Assembly (NCBI RefSeq): GCF_004362045.1
Contig: NZ_SNWX01000017.1
Coordinates: 1 to 59,571 of the forward strand
DNA length: 59,571 nt
Direction of reading: 5' to 3'
From: Halanaerobium saccharolyticum
GTDB taxonomy: Bacteria > Bacillota > Halanaerobiia > Halanaerobiales > Halanaerobiaceae
The notes under the pieces were generated by a model, which was not told the origin of the DNA, did no database searches, and worked only from the letters and a program-made list of their open reading frames with translations. Below are positions 16,443 through 23,763 of this stretch, piece after piece. The translations under genes and the position numbers were made by a program. How positions within the stretch are numbered: the stretch's first letter is position 1; each line of letters begins with the position of its first letter.

Positions 16443-16690
16443 GTTAGAAAATAGATAATGCTCTAAGTTCCTATGTGAAAAGGGCTGAGAAGGCTCGAGA
16501 ATAGCTGTTTGAAGCCCTGTGTTTATGCTGGAGATTCTTATGTAGAACGGTTAGGAACAGCTTTAAATAGCCTTTGTGCGCTCCCTGCAGTATATTGTCT
16601 GTTAAGTCTTTTTTTCTACTGCAGATATGTGCTATAATAGAGTTAGTAATATGCATCTGAGTATAATAAATTTAGTAGGAGGTCATTAAT
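16443..16690. other. Intergenic region before the UPF0175 gene
   Basis: No gene is seen. A TATAAT at about 16632 is preceded by a poor -35 region. CTGCAG occurs on both sides of a T-rich stretch (16586-16625), forming a weak inverted repeat. These could be a promoter and operator for the two small genes that follow. Confidence 0.35.
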
Positions 16691-16945
16691 ATGTCTAGAA
16701 AAATGGAGATTGAATATCCTGATACTTTACCAGATTTGCTTCAAGAGAGTTCTGAAGTATTTGAAAGAGAAGCTAAAATGGCAATGGCAGTCAAACTATT
16801 TGAACTCAAACGAATATCTTCGGGTATGGCTGCAGAAATGGTTGGGATGGATCGAGTAACATTTCTGTTAGAGTTGCACAGATATGGTGTAGAAATGATA
16901 AATATGGAGCCAGAAGAATTAGCTTCTGATGTTGAGAATGCCTAA
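16691..16945 (+). CDS. UPF0175 family protein
   Basis: The sequence matches the UPF0175 pattern: an N-terminal strand (MEIEYPDTLPDLL), then EREAKMAMAVKLFELKRISSGMAAEMVGMDRVTFLLELHRYGV, which contains a helix-turn-helix (residues 38-62). UPF0175 proteins are small DNA-binding antitoxin-like proteins, often paired with a PIN-like DUF3368 toxin. No such toxin is adjacent here. The start follows GGAGGTCATTAAT. It is followed after about 50 bases by a ribbon-helix-helix gene on the same strand. Confidence 0.8.
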   Translation: MSRKMEIEYPDTLPDLLQESSEVFEREAKMAMAVKLFELKRISSGMAAEMVGMDRVTFLLELHRYGVEMINMEPEELASDVENA

Positions 16946-16996
16946 AACTCATTAATTTCTTATTTGCTGGATTATTTTATGAGGGAGGTGACTATA

Positions 16997-17203
16997 ATGG
17001 AAAACAATGAGAATATACCTGATGACTTTTTCATCATAAAGAAGAAAAATCATAAAGGTAAGAAAAAACAGGTTAGTTTTTATTTATATCAAGACGAAAT
17101 TGATATAATTGATGATTTATCTAAAAAATCAGGCCGAACTAAATCATACGTTGTTAGGAGATTCATTAATGGATGTGAAAATAAGGCTAAAGTAGTAGAA
17201 TAA
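16997..17203 (+). CDS. Small ribbon-helix-helix-like protein (68 aa)
   Basis: The C-terminal 45 residues show a basic strand (KKQVSFYLYQDE) followed by two helices (IDIIDDLSKKSGRTKSYVVRRFI), the pattern of CopG/MetJ ribbon-helix-helix DNA binders. The site GGGAGGTGACT favours ATG 16997; an 11-codon upstream extension starting TTG is unlikely. Proteins like this regulate plasmid copy number, toxin-antitoxin operons or relaxosome genes. It lies between UPF0175 and a 100-residue unknown, upstream of the replication protein on the other strand. Confidence 0.6.
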   Translation: MENNENIPDDFFIIKKKNHKGKKKQVSFYLYQDEIDIIDDLSKKSGRTKSYVVRRFINGCENKAKVVE

Positions 17204-17271
17204 TTTTTAAAAGTTCATTATTCTAACTTGTTGAAGTTTAGGTAGTCTTGTCGATTACTACATTGTATATT

Positions 17272-17300
17272 TTGACAAGCTCAATAATATTAATTAGCAT
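17272..17300 (+). promoter_or_regulatory. Probable sigma-A promoter for the 100-aa gene
   Basis: TTGACA and TAGCAT are separated by exactly 17 bases, and the next start codon lies 57 bases downstream behind an AGGAGCTGAT site. Confidence 0.55.
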
Positions 17301-17357
17301 TATCTTTAGATCTATTAATTATCTTAGAACTAAATATCATAATAGGAGCTGATAAGC

Positions 17358-17660
17358 ATGACAAAGCAATTTGAAGTTGGCGCAAGTTACCAGGCAAAGA
17401 ATTATAGAGACAGTGGCTATAACTTTCCTAAAGGAGAGTATCACCTTAAAATTATCCAGGAAGGATTCCCTGAAAAGCCAGTTAATGATGAAGAACAACT
17501 AGTCATTGCTGAAGAACAGTGGCTGGATGGCTTAGAGGGTACTGATCAATACAAGACTGATCTGGAAGGTAATTGGTACTATTTTGAGTTCCCTTTAAAT
17601 GATGAGGGTGTAGAATACATGTGGATACCTGAATCAGTGGTATTTGATGTATTTGAATAA
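17358..17660 (+). CDS. Hypothetical protein (100 aa)
   Basis: A good ribosome binding site (TAGGAGCTGATAAGC) and its own promoter support expression. The protein is acidic and Trp/Tyr-rich, without signal peptide or membrane segment. Alternating strands (YHLKIIQEG, WYYFEFPL, YMWIPESVVFDVFE) suggest a small beta-rich fold. I do not recognise the family. It is monocistronic, between the ribbon-helix-helix gene and a convergent replication gene. Small acidic proteins of mobile elements are sometimes inhibitors of host defences or nucleases, but nothing here shows that. Confidence 0.6.
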   Translation: MTKQFEVGASYQAKNYRDSGYNFPKGEYHLKIIQEGFPEKPVNDEEQLVIAEEQWLDGLEGTDQYKTDLEGNWYYFEFPLNDEGVEYMWIPESVVFDVFE

Positions 17661-17849
17661 ACGTTAAGTATAGCAAGAAATGGACATTTTCTTTCTCTGG
17701 CCGGCTGGACCACTTTTATATAAGTTTTAGACATAGATCTCCCTGTGGTTATAGCCCGGCAGTTAAAATCCTGCGGCGCACATCCAGGTTTTATCTAATA
17801 TAGAAGAAGAGAGCAATATTTAGTTGTCAATGTTCAAGCAGGAGAGACA

Positions 17850-19271
17850 CTATGCTGCAACAGTAGCCGGCATATATTCCTGATCATTGTAGAAAAGTTC
17901 ATGCTTGGCCTGATAGTATATATCTTTGGTTATGATGTCGCTATTAAGTTTCTCTGCTATTTCTAGAATCTTATACAGCAGCTGACCTGTTAGTTGTTCT
18001 ACCAGTGAGTAGAGATTGGAATCTTCCATAACCATTCTAGTTATTCGGAAGTCCTTCGAATAATATCCTTTACCTTCGAACCTACTTTCCCAGTCTGCTT
18101 CAACAGAATTACTAAATACATATTGGTCTACTAGTCGTTGTAATTCAGGAGTAATTACCTCCAGTGGCTGCTTTAGTAAGTCATTACTTCTCAAAAGTAT
18201 TTTTCTGTTTTTAGTTCTAGGATCTTTTCTGGTTTCACTAATTTCTTCGCAGAGATAATTAGACAACTTGGTTGCTTTTGCCTTTAAATTATCTCTTTTA
18301 CTGATGTGTAGACCTGGTCTACTAATCGAATTAAGAGAGCTAATATGAGCTATTCCGTGACCCCACTTATTCTGGAGTTTTGACTGCTCCAGATACTTTA
18401 GATTAGACAGCATGTGAAAGTGTGGTCTACCGTTTTCCTGGAATTCTAAAACTGCTATGTATTTGAAGTCACCTTCATAAGCTTCTGATAAATTCTTCAG
18501 ATTCTCAATGAATTTACTGAAAGCCGAATAGGCATTTTCGATATTATGCGGAGACTTACCAGATAGAAGAGAGTTGATTCTTGAAGCTAGTTCTCTTTTA
18601 ATAGCTTGATTATGAGCTCTGACACTTTTAAATGTTCTTTCATCTTTTACAAAAGACTCTTCTATTTTGGCGATCATAGATGAAGCCTGTTCGATTAAGA
18701 TGTTTATAATTTTTTTACGTAGAGTCTTTTCTTCCTCACTGTTATTTAAGTATCTTCTATCTTTCTCCTTTTTATACTTCAGGTTGGTCTTACCTTTAAG
18801 AAGCTGCAATTCACTTTCACTCAACTGATCAGCAAGGTAGAGTTCATTTTTATCTTTATCGCTTCTTTTTGAAGAAAATAGGCTGTAGAAGTCTACATCT
18901 CCCATAGTTACTGTGGTAAAAGTATTCATGTCTTCAATATTAGCAATGGTCAATTTCCAGGTCTTTTTTTTCAGTTGATTGATATTTGAAGCTATTCTTT
19001 CTTCTGGAGTTGGAGTATAGGTACTTTTACTTCTTGATGGTTTGTTATCATTTGTCCTAGGCTTCCATTTATTTTCCTTTTCTCCGCCCCTATATATTTC
19101 ATCTTCATAACTTATTTCATCGAGAATATTACCGTATAGATCTAGCTTTCTCGAGTACCATACTCCTTTAATATCCCTTTCGATAGAGTTTAATGTTGCT
19201 ACATTTCTGCCTTCCGCCTTATCCTCATTCTTTTTCATGGTAGTTCTGAGATTTTGAGCTGTCACTGTCAT
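17850..19271 (-). CDS. rep: HUH-type rolling-circle replication protein
   Basis: The sequence YIAVLEFQENGRPHFHMLSN contains the HUH metal-binding motif (His284-Phe-His286), preceded by a hydrophobic strand, and is followed by WGHG and, at Tyr339, KLSNYLCEE, which would be the nucleophile tyrosine. This is the order of Rep proteins of the rolling-circle replication-associated group: they nick one strand at the origin and remain bound through the tyrosine. The first 200 residues are charged and helical and not assigned. Start ATG follows CGGAGGTAATAATA. Transcription is opposite to the integrase. An integrative element with Rep can copy its excised circle; an origin is expected nearby. Confidence 0.85.
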   Translation of the reverse strand: MTVTAQNLRTTMKKNEDKAEGRNVATLNSIERDIKGVWYSRKLDLYGNILDEISYEDEIYRGGEKENKWKPRTNDNKPSRSKSTYTPTPEERIASNINQLKKKTWKLTIANIEDMNTFTTVTMGDVDFYSLFSSKRSDKDKNELYLADQLSESELQLLKGKTNLKYKKEKDRRYLNNSEEEKTLRKKIINILIEQASSMIAKIEESFVKDERTFKSVRAHNQAIKRELASRINSLLSGKSPHNIENAYSAFSKFIENLKNLSEAYEGDFKYIAVLEFQENGRPHFHMLSNLKYLEQSKLQNKWGHGIAHISSLNSISRPGLHISKRDNLKAKATKLSNYLCEEISETRKDPRTKNRKILLRSNDLLKQPLEVITPELQRLVDQYVFSNSVEADWESRFEGKGYYSKDFRITRMVMEDSNLYSLVEQLTGQLLYKILEIAEKLNSDIITKDIYYQAKHELFYNDQEYMPATVAA

Positions 19272-19398
19272 TATTATTACCTCCGTTATAGTTGTCCTTT
19301 TTCTTTTGATTCTGGAATATATCTTCTTTAAGTAAATTGAGTAGTTGAATGTTACTGAGTTTAGATTTCTTTAACTTTAAGATCTCGTCTACTTTCAC
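19225..19398 (-). CDS. Possible small protein overlapping the rep start (57 aa)
   Basis: A GTG codon lies 11 bases after AAGGAGG, and the frame runs 57 codons, ending inside the first part of rep (47-base overlap in a different frame). The N-terminal 30 residues form a Lys/Leu helix (VKVDEILKLKKSKLSNIQLL); the rest is Asn/Ser/Lys-rich and less convincing. Coupled small genes are common before Rep genes and can control copy number. It is not certain that it is translated. Confidence 0.35.
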   Translation of the reverse strand: MKVDEILKLKKSKLSNIQLLNLLKEDIFQNQKKKDNYNGGNNNDSDSSKSQNYHEKE

Positions 19399-19685
19399 TG
19401 TTTTAGAAGCCTCCTTAATCCGATCACAGGATTTCGTAAGTACTTAAGTAGTTATTTAAAAGAACTTAACAGTAGGTCTTTTTTTATGGCTGCAGGCAGA
19501 GAACCTTGCTTGGGATCCTCCACCTGCTTCCCCCCATTTTAAAAAGTGCTTCTATATATATAATACCGATTAAAAGGCCATTTTTGACAGTAATTTTCAA
19601 ATTTTAATAATAAGATTCATCTATGGCACTAAAAAAAACTAATGTTTGCCCTCGGAAGATGCTTATAAGATAATTAGTTAATAAA
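19399..19685. other. Structured gap upstream of rep; possible origin
   Basis: No gene is seen. The stretch holds a TACTTAAGT/ACTTAACAGTA inverted repeat ending in seven T residues (about 19440-19486), a GC-rich segment with GCAGG/CCTGC ends, a run of six C, and a TA-rich tract (about 19553-19566). Origins of rolling-circle elements usually lie just upstream of or within rep, so this is the natural place to look. No nick site is identified. Confidence 0.35.
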
Positions 19686-19720
19686 CAAAAAAAGACCCAG
19701 GCCCGTTAAGACCTGGATCT
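19686..19720 (-). terminator. Terminator after the excisionase-like gene
   Basis: Reading the minus strand, AGATCCAGG pairs with CCTGGGTCT (one G-T) around an eight- to ten-base loop and is followed by seven T residues. Confidence 0.75.
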
Positions 19721-19770
19721 GTTGGAGGATTTTCAGATTATTACTTTACTATTTTGAGTGTGATAAGTTT

Positions 19771-19799
19771 GGGGGAGAGTGATCACTTCTTTCTCCCCC
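19771..19799. repeat. Inverted repeat GGGGGAGA/TCTCCCCC
   Basis: An eight-base perfect inverted repeat flanks a 13-base loop that itself contains the palindrome GTGATCAC. It lies just downstream of the excisionase-like gene. It may be a second transcription stop or a protein-binding site near the attachment module. Confidence 0.5.
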
Positions 19800-19810
19800 T
19801 ACTATTATAA

Positions 19811-20086
19811 TTAAACGATTACCTGTTCTTCCAAATCTAGATCTTCTTCAGATCCGTAAAACCAAGCAAGGAACTCTGCTCTTGAGACTGTCCATTTACC
19901 TCCCATCTTTCTTGCAGGAATTTCTCCTGCTTCCAGCATCATATAAATTTTAGAATCAGATAGAGGCAAAAGCTCTTTTAAGTCGCTTACACCTAAAGAA
20001 AAAGGAATCTGCTCAAAGTCAAAGTCGATTTGTTCTTTTACGGCATTCTTAAAATAAATTATCAGATCTGTTTTAGTATCTTTCAT
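19811..20086 (-). CDS. xis: Excisionase-like helix-turn-helix protein
   Basis: Residues 28-75 (SDLKELLPLSDSKIYMMLEAGEIPARKMGGKWTVSRAEFLAWF) match the short MerR-type helix-turn-helix of HTH_17/excisionase proteins, which bend DNA at attachment sites and steer integrases toward excision. Length 91 residues is usual. A TAGGAGGATTTAAG site precedes the ATG. It is transcribed divergently from the repressor, with its own promoter, so the pair may form the switch between integrated and excised states. The name xis is by analogy; it could also be a DNA-binding regulator of rep. Confidence 0.65.
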   Translation of the reverse strand: MKDTKTDLIIYFKNAVKEQIDFDFEQIPFSLGVSDLKELLPLSDSKIYMMLEAGEIPARKMGGKWTVSRAEFLAWFYGSEEDLDLEEQVIV

Positions 20087-20165
20087 CTTAAATCCTCCTA
20101 AAATATTAGTGTGTGCAAATATTGAACAACAATCAATTGCTGTTTATTTGCTTTATTACAACAAT

Positions 20166-20194
20166 ATTATAGCATGAAGTTTTATTATTGTAAA
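20166..20194 (-). promoter_or_regulatory. Promoter for the excisionase-like gene
   Basis: On the minus strand TTTACA and TATAAT are separated by exactly 17 bases, a near-consensus sigma-A promoter about 80 bases before the excisionase-like start. Confidence 0.7.
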
Positions 20195-20223
20195 GTATAA
20201 TCCTAAAATTAATAAAAAAGTGT

Positions 20224-20252
20224 TTGAATAAATCCCAAAAGTATGTTACAAT
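20224..20252 (+). promoter_or_regulatory. Promoter for the repressor gene
   Basis: TTGAAT and TACAAT are separated by 17 bases and lie about 20 bases before the GTG start. It faces away from the opposite-strand promoter, leaving 29 bases between the two -35 boxes, a suitable place for operators. Confidence 0.7.
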
Positions 20253-20272
20253 ATATTTGGAGGTGAGAGAAA

Positions 20273-21013
20273 GTGAAAAAAGATAAAGTGAAATTAATGA
20301 ATTTAGTAAGTAGAGCAATTGGTGATAAATCAGTCACGAAGTTTGCTAAAGAAGCAGACATACACAGATCTTATTTATCTAAACTCAAAAACGGGTCGCT
20401 TGAGTTTGATCCTAAGCCAGATATTTTAGAAAAAATAGCCGAGAATAATGATAAAGTTCGTTATATTGAATTAATGGTAGCCGCAGGTTATCTGGATGAG
20501 AAGTATCTTTTAGTTATGGATAAGGATGACGAGGGGCAATATGAGGAAAAAAAAGATACTCAAGGAGCAAAAGGGTTACTTTCAACTTATCTTGAGCAGG
20601 TAGAAAAGAAGAACCCTAGAGAAATGGTTACAAGTTACAATTATAATAATGAAGCTTTTTGGGATGAGAAGCAAGAATGTGTTAAAGAAGACTATTTCAC
20701 TTTTCCAGAAGGCTATGTTACAGATTCCTCTTATGCTTTAAAGATGACAAACAATAAATTTAAGGATTGGGGAATTATAAGAGATGATTACATTCTAATT
20801 AGACCCATAAATGATGAGCCTGAGAATGGCTCCACAATATTATTGATTATCAGAAAAGGTGGTGGTTGCAACAGAACAATTAAAAGATACTACATTATTA
20901 ATAAAGATAAGGTGAGATTAGAACCAGATGTTGAGAACTATGGCGAAATTGATAAATCAGAAATTGAGGTTAAAGGATTAGTAGTTTTTGTAGGAAGACA
21001 ATATATAAAATAA
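20273..21013 (+). CDS. Phage-type repressor, HTH plus S24 peptidase-like domain
   Basis: The N-terminal domain has a helix-turn-helix (residues 21-41, VTKFAKEADIHRSYLSKLKNG). The C-terminal half resembles the S24/LexA self-cleaving domain: a serine near residue 152 (TDSSYALKM), DDYILIRP, and Lys204 (TIKRYYI) at the position of the catalytic lysine. Such repressors (CI or ImmR-like) keep elements quiescent and are inactivated by RecA during DNA damage. The GTG start follows GGAGGTGAGAGAAA. It is the first gene of a two-gene operon with the integrase, so the repressor and integrase are co-transcribed. Whether it cleaves itself is not proven; the usual Ala-Gly cleavage site is not obvious. Confidence 0.8.
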   Translation: MKKDKVKLMNLVSRAIGDKSVTKFAKEADIHRSYLSKLKNGSLEFDPKPDILEKIAENNDKVRYIELMVAAGYLDEKYLLVMDKDDEGQYEEKKDTQGAKGLLSTYLEQVEKKNPREMVTSYNYNNEAFWDEKQECVKEDYFTFPEGYVTDSSYALKMTNNKFKDWGIIRDDYILIRPINDEPENGSTILLIIRKGGGCNRTIKRYYIINKDKVRLEPDVENYGEIDKSEIEVKGLVVFVGRQYIK

Positions 21014-21027
21014 TAGGAGGAATTAAT

Positions 21028-22191
21028 ATGGGAAGCTTTAAACAATTGAAATCAGGGAATTGGCAGGCGCAGGTGTATCTAGGCAAGGATCCAGAAACAG
21101 GAAAGGCAATGAGAGATTATAAGACATTTACTCGTAAGAGAGATGCTAAGAAATGGGCTAGAAAAATGGAATTACAGGCTGATCAGGGAGTTGTAGTACA
21201 GACGGACATGACAGTAAAGGATTTATTATTGAAGTGGTTTGAGGAGTACGCGGTTGTTCAGACAGAAAAGACTACTCATGATAGATATGAGATCATACTT
21301 AAAACTCATTTGATTCCTGCCCTCGGACATATCAAGTTAAAAGAACTGAGTCCGGCTCACATTCGAGTATATTTGCAGAAGAAGCGGAAAGATGGAAGAA
21401 AGGACGGTAAAGAAGGCGGGTTATCAGAAGCAACTTTATTAAAGCACTATAAGAAGCTGAAGCAAGCTTTAAGCTTTGCGGTTAGAAATAGATACATTGC
21501 AGCTAATCCGGCTGATCCTGTTGAAGCACCGAAAATTGATCGGAGAAGGAATAATACCATTGTTGCTTTAACAAAAGAAGAAATAAGTAAACTGTTAGAG
21601 GTTGCTAAAGAGGATGATCCGCTATTACATGACTTTATCTATCTTGCGGTCCATACAGGTATGAGAAAAAGTGAGCTTTTAGGCCTGGAATGGGATAATG
21701 TTGATTTTGAGAATAAAAAGATTCGGGTGAGACAGGCTCTGGTAGGTGAAAAGGGTAATGGCTCTGTTCTAAGAGAAAGTACTAAAACGGCTAATAGTAA
21801 CAGGAATATCGATATTACTGACGAAATAGTAGAAGTACTGAAGAAAAGAAAAGAGAAACAGGAGGAGTTCAAAGAATTCCTGGGAGATAATTATCACGAT
21901 GAATATAATCTGGTGTTCTGCAAAGAAGATGGTGAAAAATATTATCCAGACAGATATAATGTTAGATATGCTGAATTAAGAGATAAAGCTGGATTAGATA
22001 AAGAAAAAACGCTCCATACACTTCGCCATACACACGCTTCGATTTTGCTGCAGTTAAATGAACATCCTAAGATTGTTCAGGAGAGATTGGGTCATGCCTC
22101 AATCACTCAAACAATGGATACTTACTCTCATTTAATTCCAACTTTACAGGCTGAAGCTGCTGAAAAAGCTTCTAAATTTCTGGATGCTTGA
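21028..22191 (+). CDS. int: Tyrosine integrase of the element
   Basis: A full-length phage/ICE integrase: an N-terminal arm-binding AP2-like domain (MGSFKQLKSGNWQAQVYLG), a SAM-like core-binding domain (about 60-170) and a catalytic domain with Arg near 213 (HTGMRKSE), HTLRHTH near 330 and LGHASITQTMDTYSH with the tyrosine near 366. Length 387 residues matches the Tn916/ICEBs1-type integrases. The AGGAGGAATTAAT site precedes the start, 14 bases after the repressor. Its end lies about 110 bases from the 3' end of a tRNA-Arg gene, the classic arrangement for an integrase next to its attachment site. Confidence 0.95.
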   Translation: MGSFKQLKSGNWQAQVYLGKDPETGKAMRDYKTFTRKRDAKKWARKMELQADQGVVVQTDMTVKDLLLKWFEEYAVVQTEKTTHDRYEIILKTHLIPALGHIKLKELSPAHIRVYLQKKRKDGRKDGKEGGLSEATLLKHYKKLKQALSFAVRNRYIAANPADPVEAPKIDRRRNNTIVALTKEEISKLLEVAKEDDPLLHDFIYLAVHTGMRKSELLGLEWDNVDFENKKIRVRQALVGEKGNGSVLRESTKTANSNRNIDITDEIVEVLKKRKEKQEEFKEFLGDNYHDEYNLVFCKEDGEKYYPDRYNVRYAELRDKAGLDKEKTLHTLRHTHASILLQLNEHPKIVQERLGHASITQTMDTYSHLIPTLQAEAAEKASKFLDA

Positions 22192-22260
22192 TTGCGGTGG
22201 ATAGAAAGTACTGCGGTGAAATCACGGTGGGAAGCTTAATGAGAATAGATACTGAAAAAG

Positions 22261-22289
22261 AAAAACTGCTATAATCGCTGTTATAGCAG
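22261..22289 (-). terminator. Terminator of the tRNA-Arg gene
   Basis: On the minus strand CTGCTATAA and TTATAGCAG form a perfect nine-base stem around a six-base loop, followed by TTTTTC. It lies just after the tRNA 3' end, inside the presumed element end. Confidence 0.8.
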
Positions 22290-22299
22290 GAATGATATA

Positions 22300-22374
22300 T
22301 GGTGCCCCCAGCAGGAATCGAACCTGCGCTCAAGGCTTCGGAGGCCTTTGCTCTATCCACTGAGCTACGGGGGC
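22300..22374 (-). tRNA. tRNA-Arg (anticodon CCG)
   Basis: A full cloverleaf with encoded CCA can be drawn: acceptor GCCCCCG/TGGGGGC, D stem GCTC/GAGC, anticodon stem AAGGC/GCCTT with loop CTCCGAA, T stem GCAGG/CCTGC with TTCGATT. Anticodon CCG reads CGG arginine codons. Its 3' end faces the integrase, so it is the probable integration site. The second copy of the attachment sequence must lie to the left of this window. Confidence 0.95.
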
Positions 22375-22518
22375 ATTACCTAAATTATTTTAACAGACAG
22401 ACCGGTCAATGTCAATAAGCTGCAAATTTTTATTATTTAAAGAAATCATTTAACAGATTTCTTTTCTTTGAGATATTATAATTTTATATAAGTAAATCCA
22501 TCAAAAGGAGAATAAAAT

Positions 22519-22548
22519 ATGACTGATATTTGTGATTATAATGAGTGA
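22519..22548 (+). CDS. Possible 9-residue leader peptide before the CDF gene
   Basis: An ATG well spaced from AAAAGGAG opens a nine-codon frame (MTDICDYNE) whose stop overlaps the start of the cation diffusion facilitator gene (ATGAGTGA). The transporter gene itself has no other ribosome binding site, so translation may be coupled through this peptide. Alternatively the short frame is a byproduct of a displaced start. Confidence 0.35.
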   Translation: MTDICDYNE

Positions 22549-23434
22549 ACATCAGCATGAACATGATCATTCTGCAGCGGGGAATATTAAATTTGCTTTT
22601 TTCTTAAATTTATCTTTTTCGATCATTGAAATCATTGGTGGACTTTTAACCAACAGTATGGCCATCTTGTCTGATGCCTTACATGATCTTGGAGATTCTA
22701 TTTCTCTCGCAGTTTCCTGGTATCTGGAGAACTTTTCGCAAAAAGGGGCAGACAAAGATTTTAGTTATGGTTATGCTCGTTTTTCACTTCTGGGGGCTTT
22801 AATCAACAGTATTGTTTTGATTTTAGGTTCATTTTTTATTCTATCAGAGGTAATACCCAGATTATTTAATCCTCAGGCTGTTCATCCAGAAGGGATGTTA
22901 TTTCTGTCTCTCCTGGGAATAGTGGTTAATGGGATTTCAGTTTTAAAATTAAGAGGTGGCAGTTCTTTGAATAAGGAAGTCGTAAGCTGGCATCTAATGG
23001 AGGATCTGCTGGGCTGGACAGCAGTTTTGATTGTTAGTATAATTTTAATTTTCAAAAGCATTCCAGTTTTAGATCCGCTTTTATCCTTATTAATTAACTT
23101 CTATATTTTATATAATGTATTTTCTAAGTTGAAAAGAGTTTTGAATATTTTTCTGCAGGGTGTACCAGGAGAGATAGAGATTGGAAATCTGCAGCAAAAA
23201 ATAGAAAATGAAACTTCGGCTCTTTCAGTGCACCATACTCATCTCTGGACATTAGCAGGAGAGAATAATTTTCTCAGCACCCATGTTATTATTCCAGATC
23301 AATTTTCGAAAGAAGAAATAATTAAGCTTAAATCTGAGATAAAAGATTTGCTGGCTGCAGAAAAAATTGATCATGTAACTGTGGAAATAGAATACAAAAA
23401 TGAGCAGTGTGAGAGTGAAGATTGTGATATATAA
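22541..23434 (+). CDS. Cation diffusion facilitator family metal exporter
   Basis: The protein has six hydrophobic segments, a His-rich N-terminus (SEHQHEHDHS) and the metal-binding HDLGD motif in a membrane segment (SDALHDLGDSIS), with the second half HLMEDLLGW of segment V. This is the CzcD/ZitB layout of zinc, cobalt or cadmium efflux by proton exchange. A cytoplasmic C-terminal domain has SVHHTHLW, the conserved start of the CDF dimer domain. It is the first gene of the core genome beside the element. Starts at GTG 22532 or this ATG are both possible; the ATG lies nearer the conserved N-terminus. Confidence 0.9.
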   Translation: MSEHQHEHDHSAAGNIKFAFFLNLSFSIIEIIGGLLTNSMAILSDALHDLGDSISLAVSWYLENFSQKGADKDFSYGYARFSLLGALINSIVLILGSFFILSEVIPRLFNPQAVHPEGMLFLSLLGIVVNGISVLKLRGGSSLNKEVVSWHLMEDLLGWTAVLIVSIILIFKSIPVLDPLLSLLINFYILYNVFSKLKRVLNIFLQGVPGEIEIGNLQQKIENETSALSVHHTHLWTLAGENNFLSTHVIIPDQFSKEEIIKLKSEIKDLLAAEKIDHVTVEIEYKNEQCESEDCDI

Positions 23435-23495
23435 GCAGTCAAATTTTTGACAAAAATCTTTTAATGTGGTAAAGTAATTAAAAATAGAATATTGT

Positions 23496-23636
23496 CTTAT
23501 CAAGAGTGGTGGAGGGATCTGGCCCTGAGAAACCCGGCAACCAGCAGTTATACTGCCCGGTGCTAAATCCAGCAGGTTGAGCCTGGAAGATAAGTAGTTG
23601 TGCACCCCACTTCTACTTAGGAAGTGGATTTTTTAT
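23496..23636 (+). promoter_or_regulatory. SAM-I (S-box) riboswitch
   Basis: The S-box consensus is complete: the P1 stem CTTATC/GATAAG, AGAGTGGTGGAGGGA, GGCCC-GAAACCCGGCAACC, GGTGCTAAATCC, and the anti-terminator overlap. The intrinsic terminator CCACTTC/GAAGTGG with six T follows (23607-23634). When S-adenosylmethionine binds, transcription stops before metF; when it is scarce, the methionine-cycle genes downstream are expressed. About 130 bases of leader separate it from metF. Confidence 0.97.
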
Positions 23637-23763
23637 TTCATGTTATTTTTTAAACATGAACTTCTAGCAGTGTCTACTAAAAAATCAGAGAGTAATTTGA
23701 GCAGAGGTTTTAGATATATAATTTTAACAGCAGCGGAGAAGCATAAGGAGGATAAAATTAGAA

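Noticed and set aside
17560-17735. A 50-codon minus-strand frame starting in the gap before rep and running antisense to the 100-residue gene
   Set aside because: Most of it is the complement of a supported gene, the composition is not protein-like, and the ribosome binding site is too close to the start.
1-21000. Second copy of the tRNA-Arg 3' end as left attachment site
   Set aside because: I did not find the sequence again inside the window; the left end is presumably outside.
1-22300. CRISPR array in the defence-rich region
   Set aside because: No regularly spaced direct repeats with unique spacers were seen.
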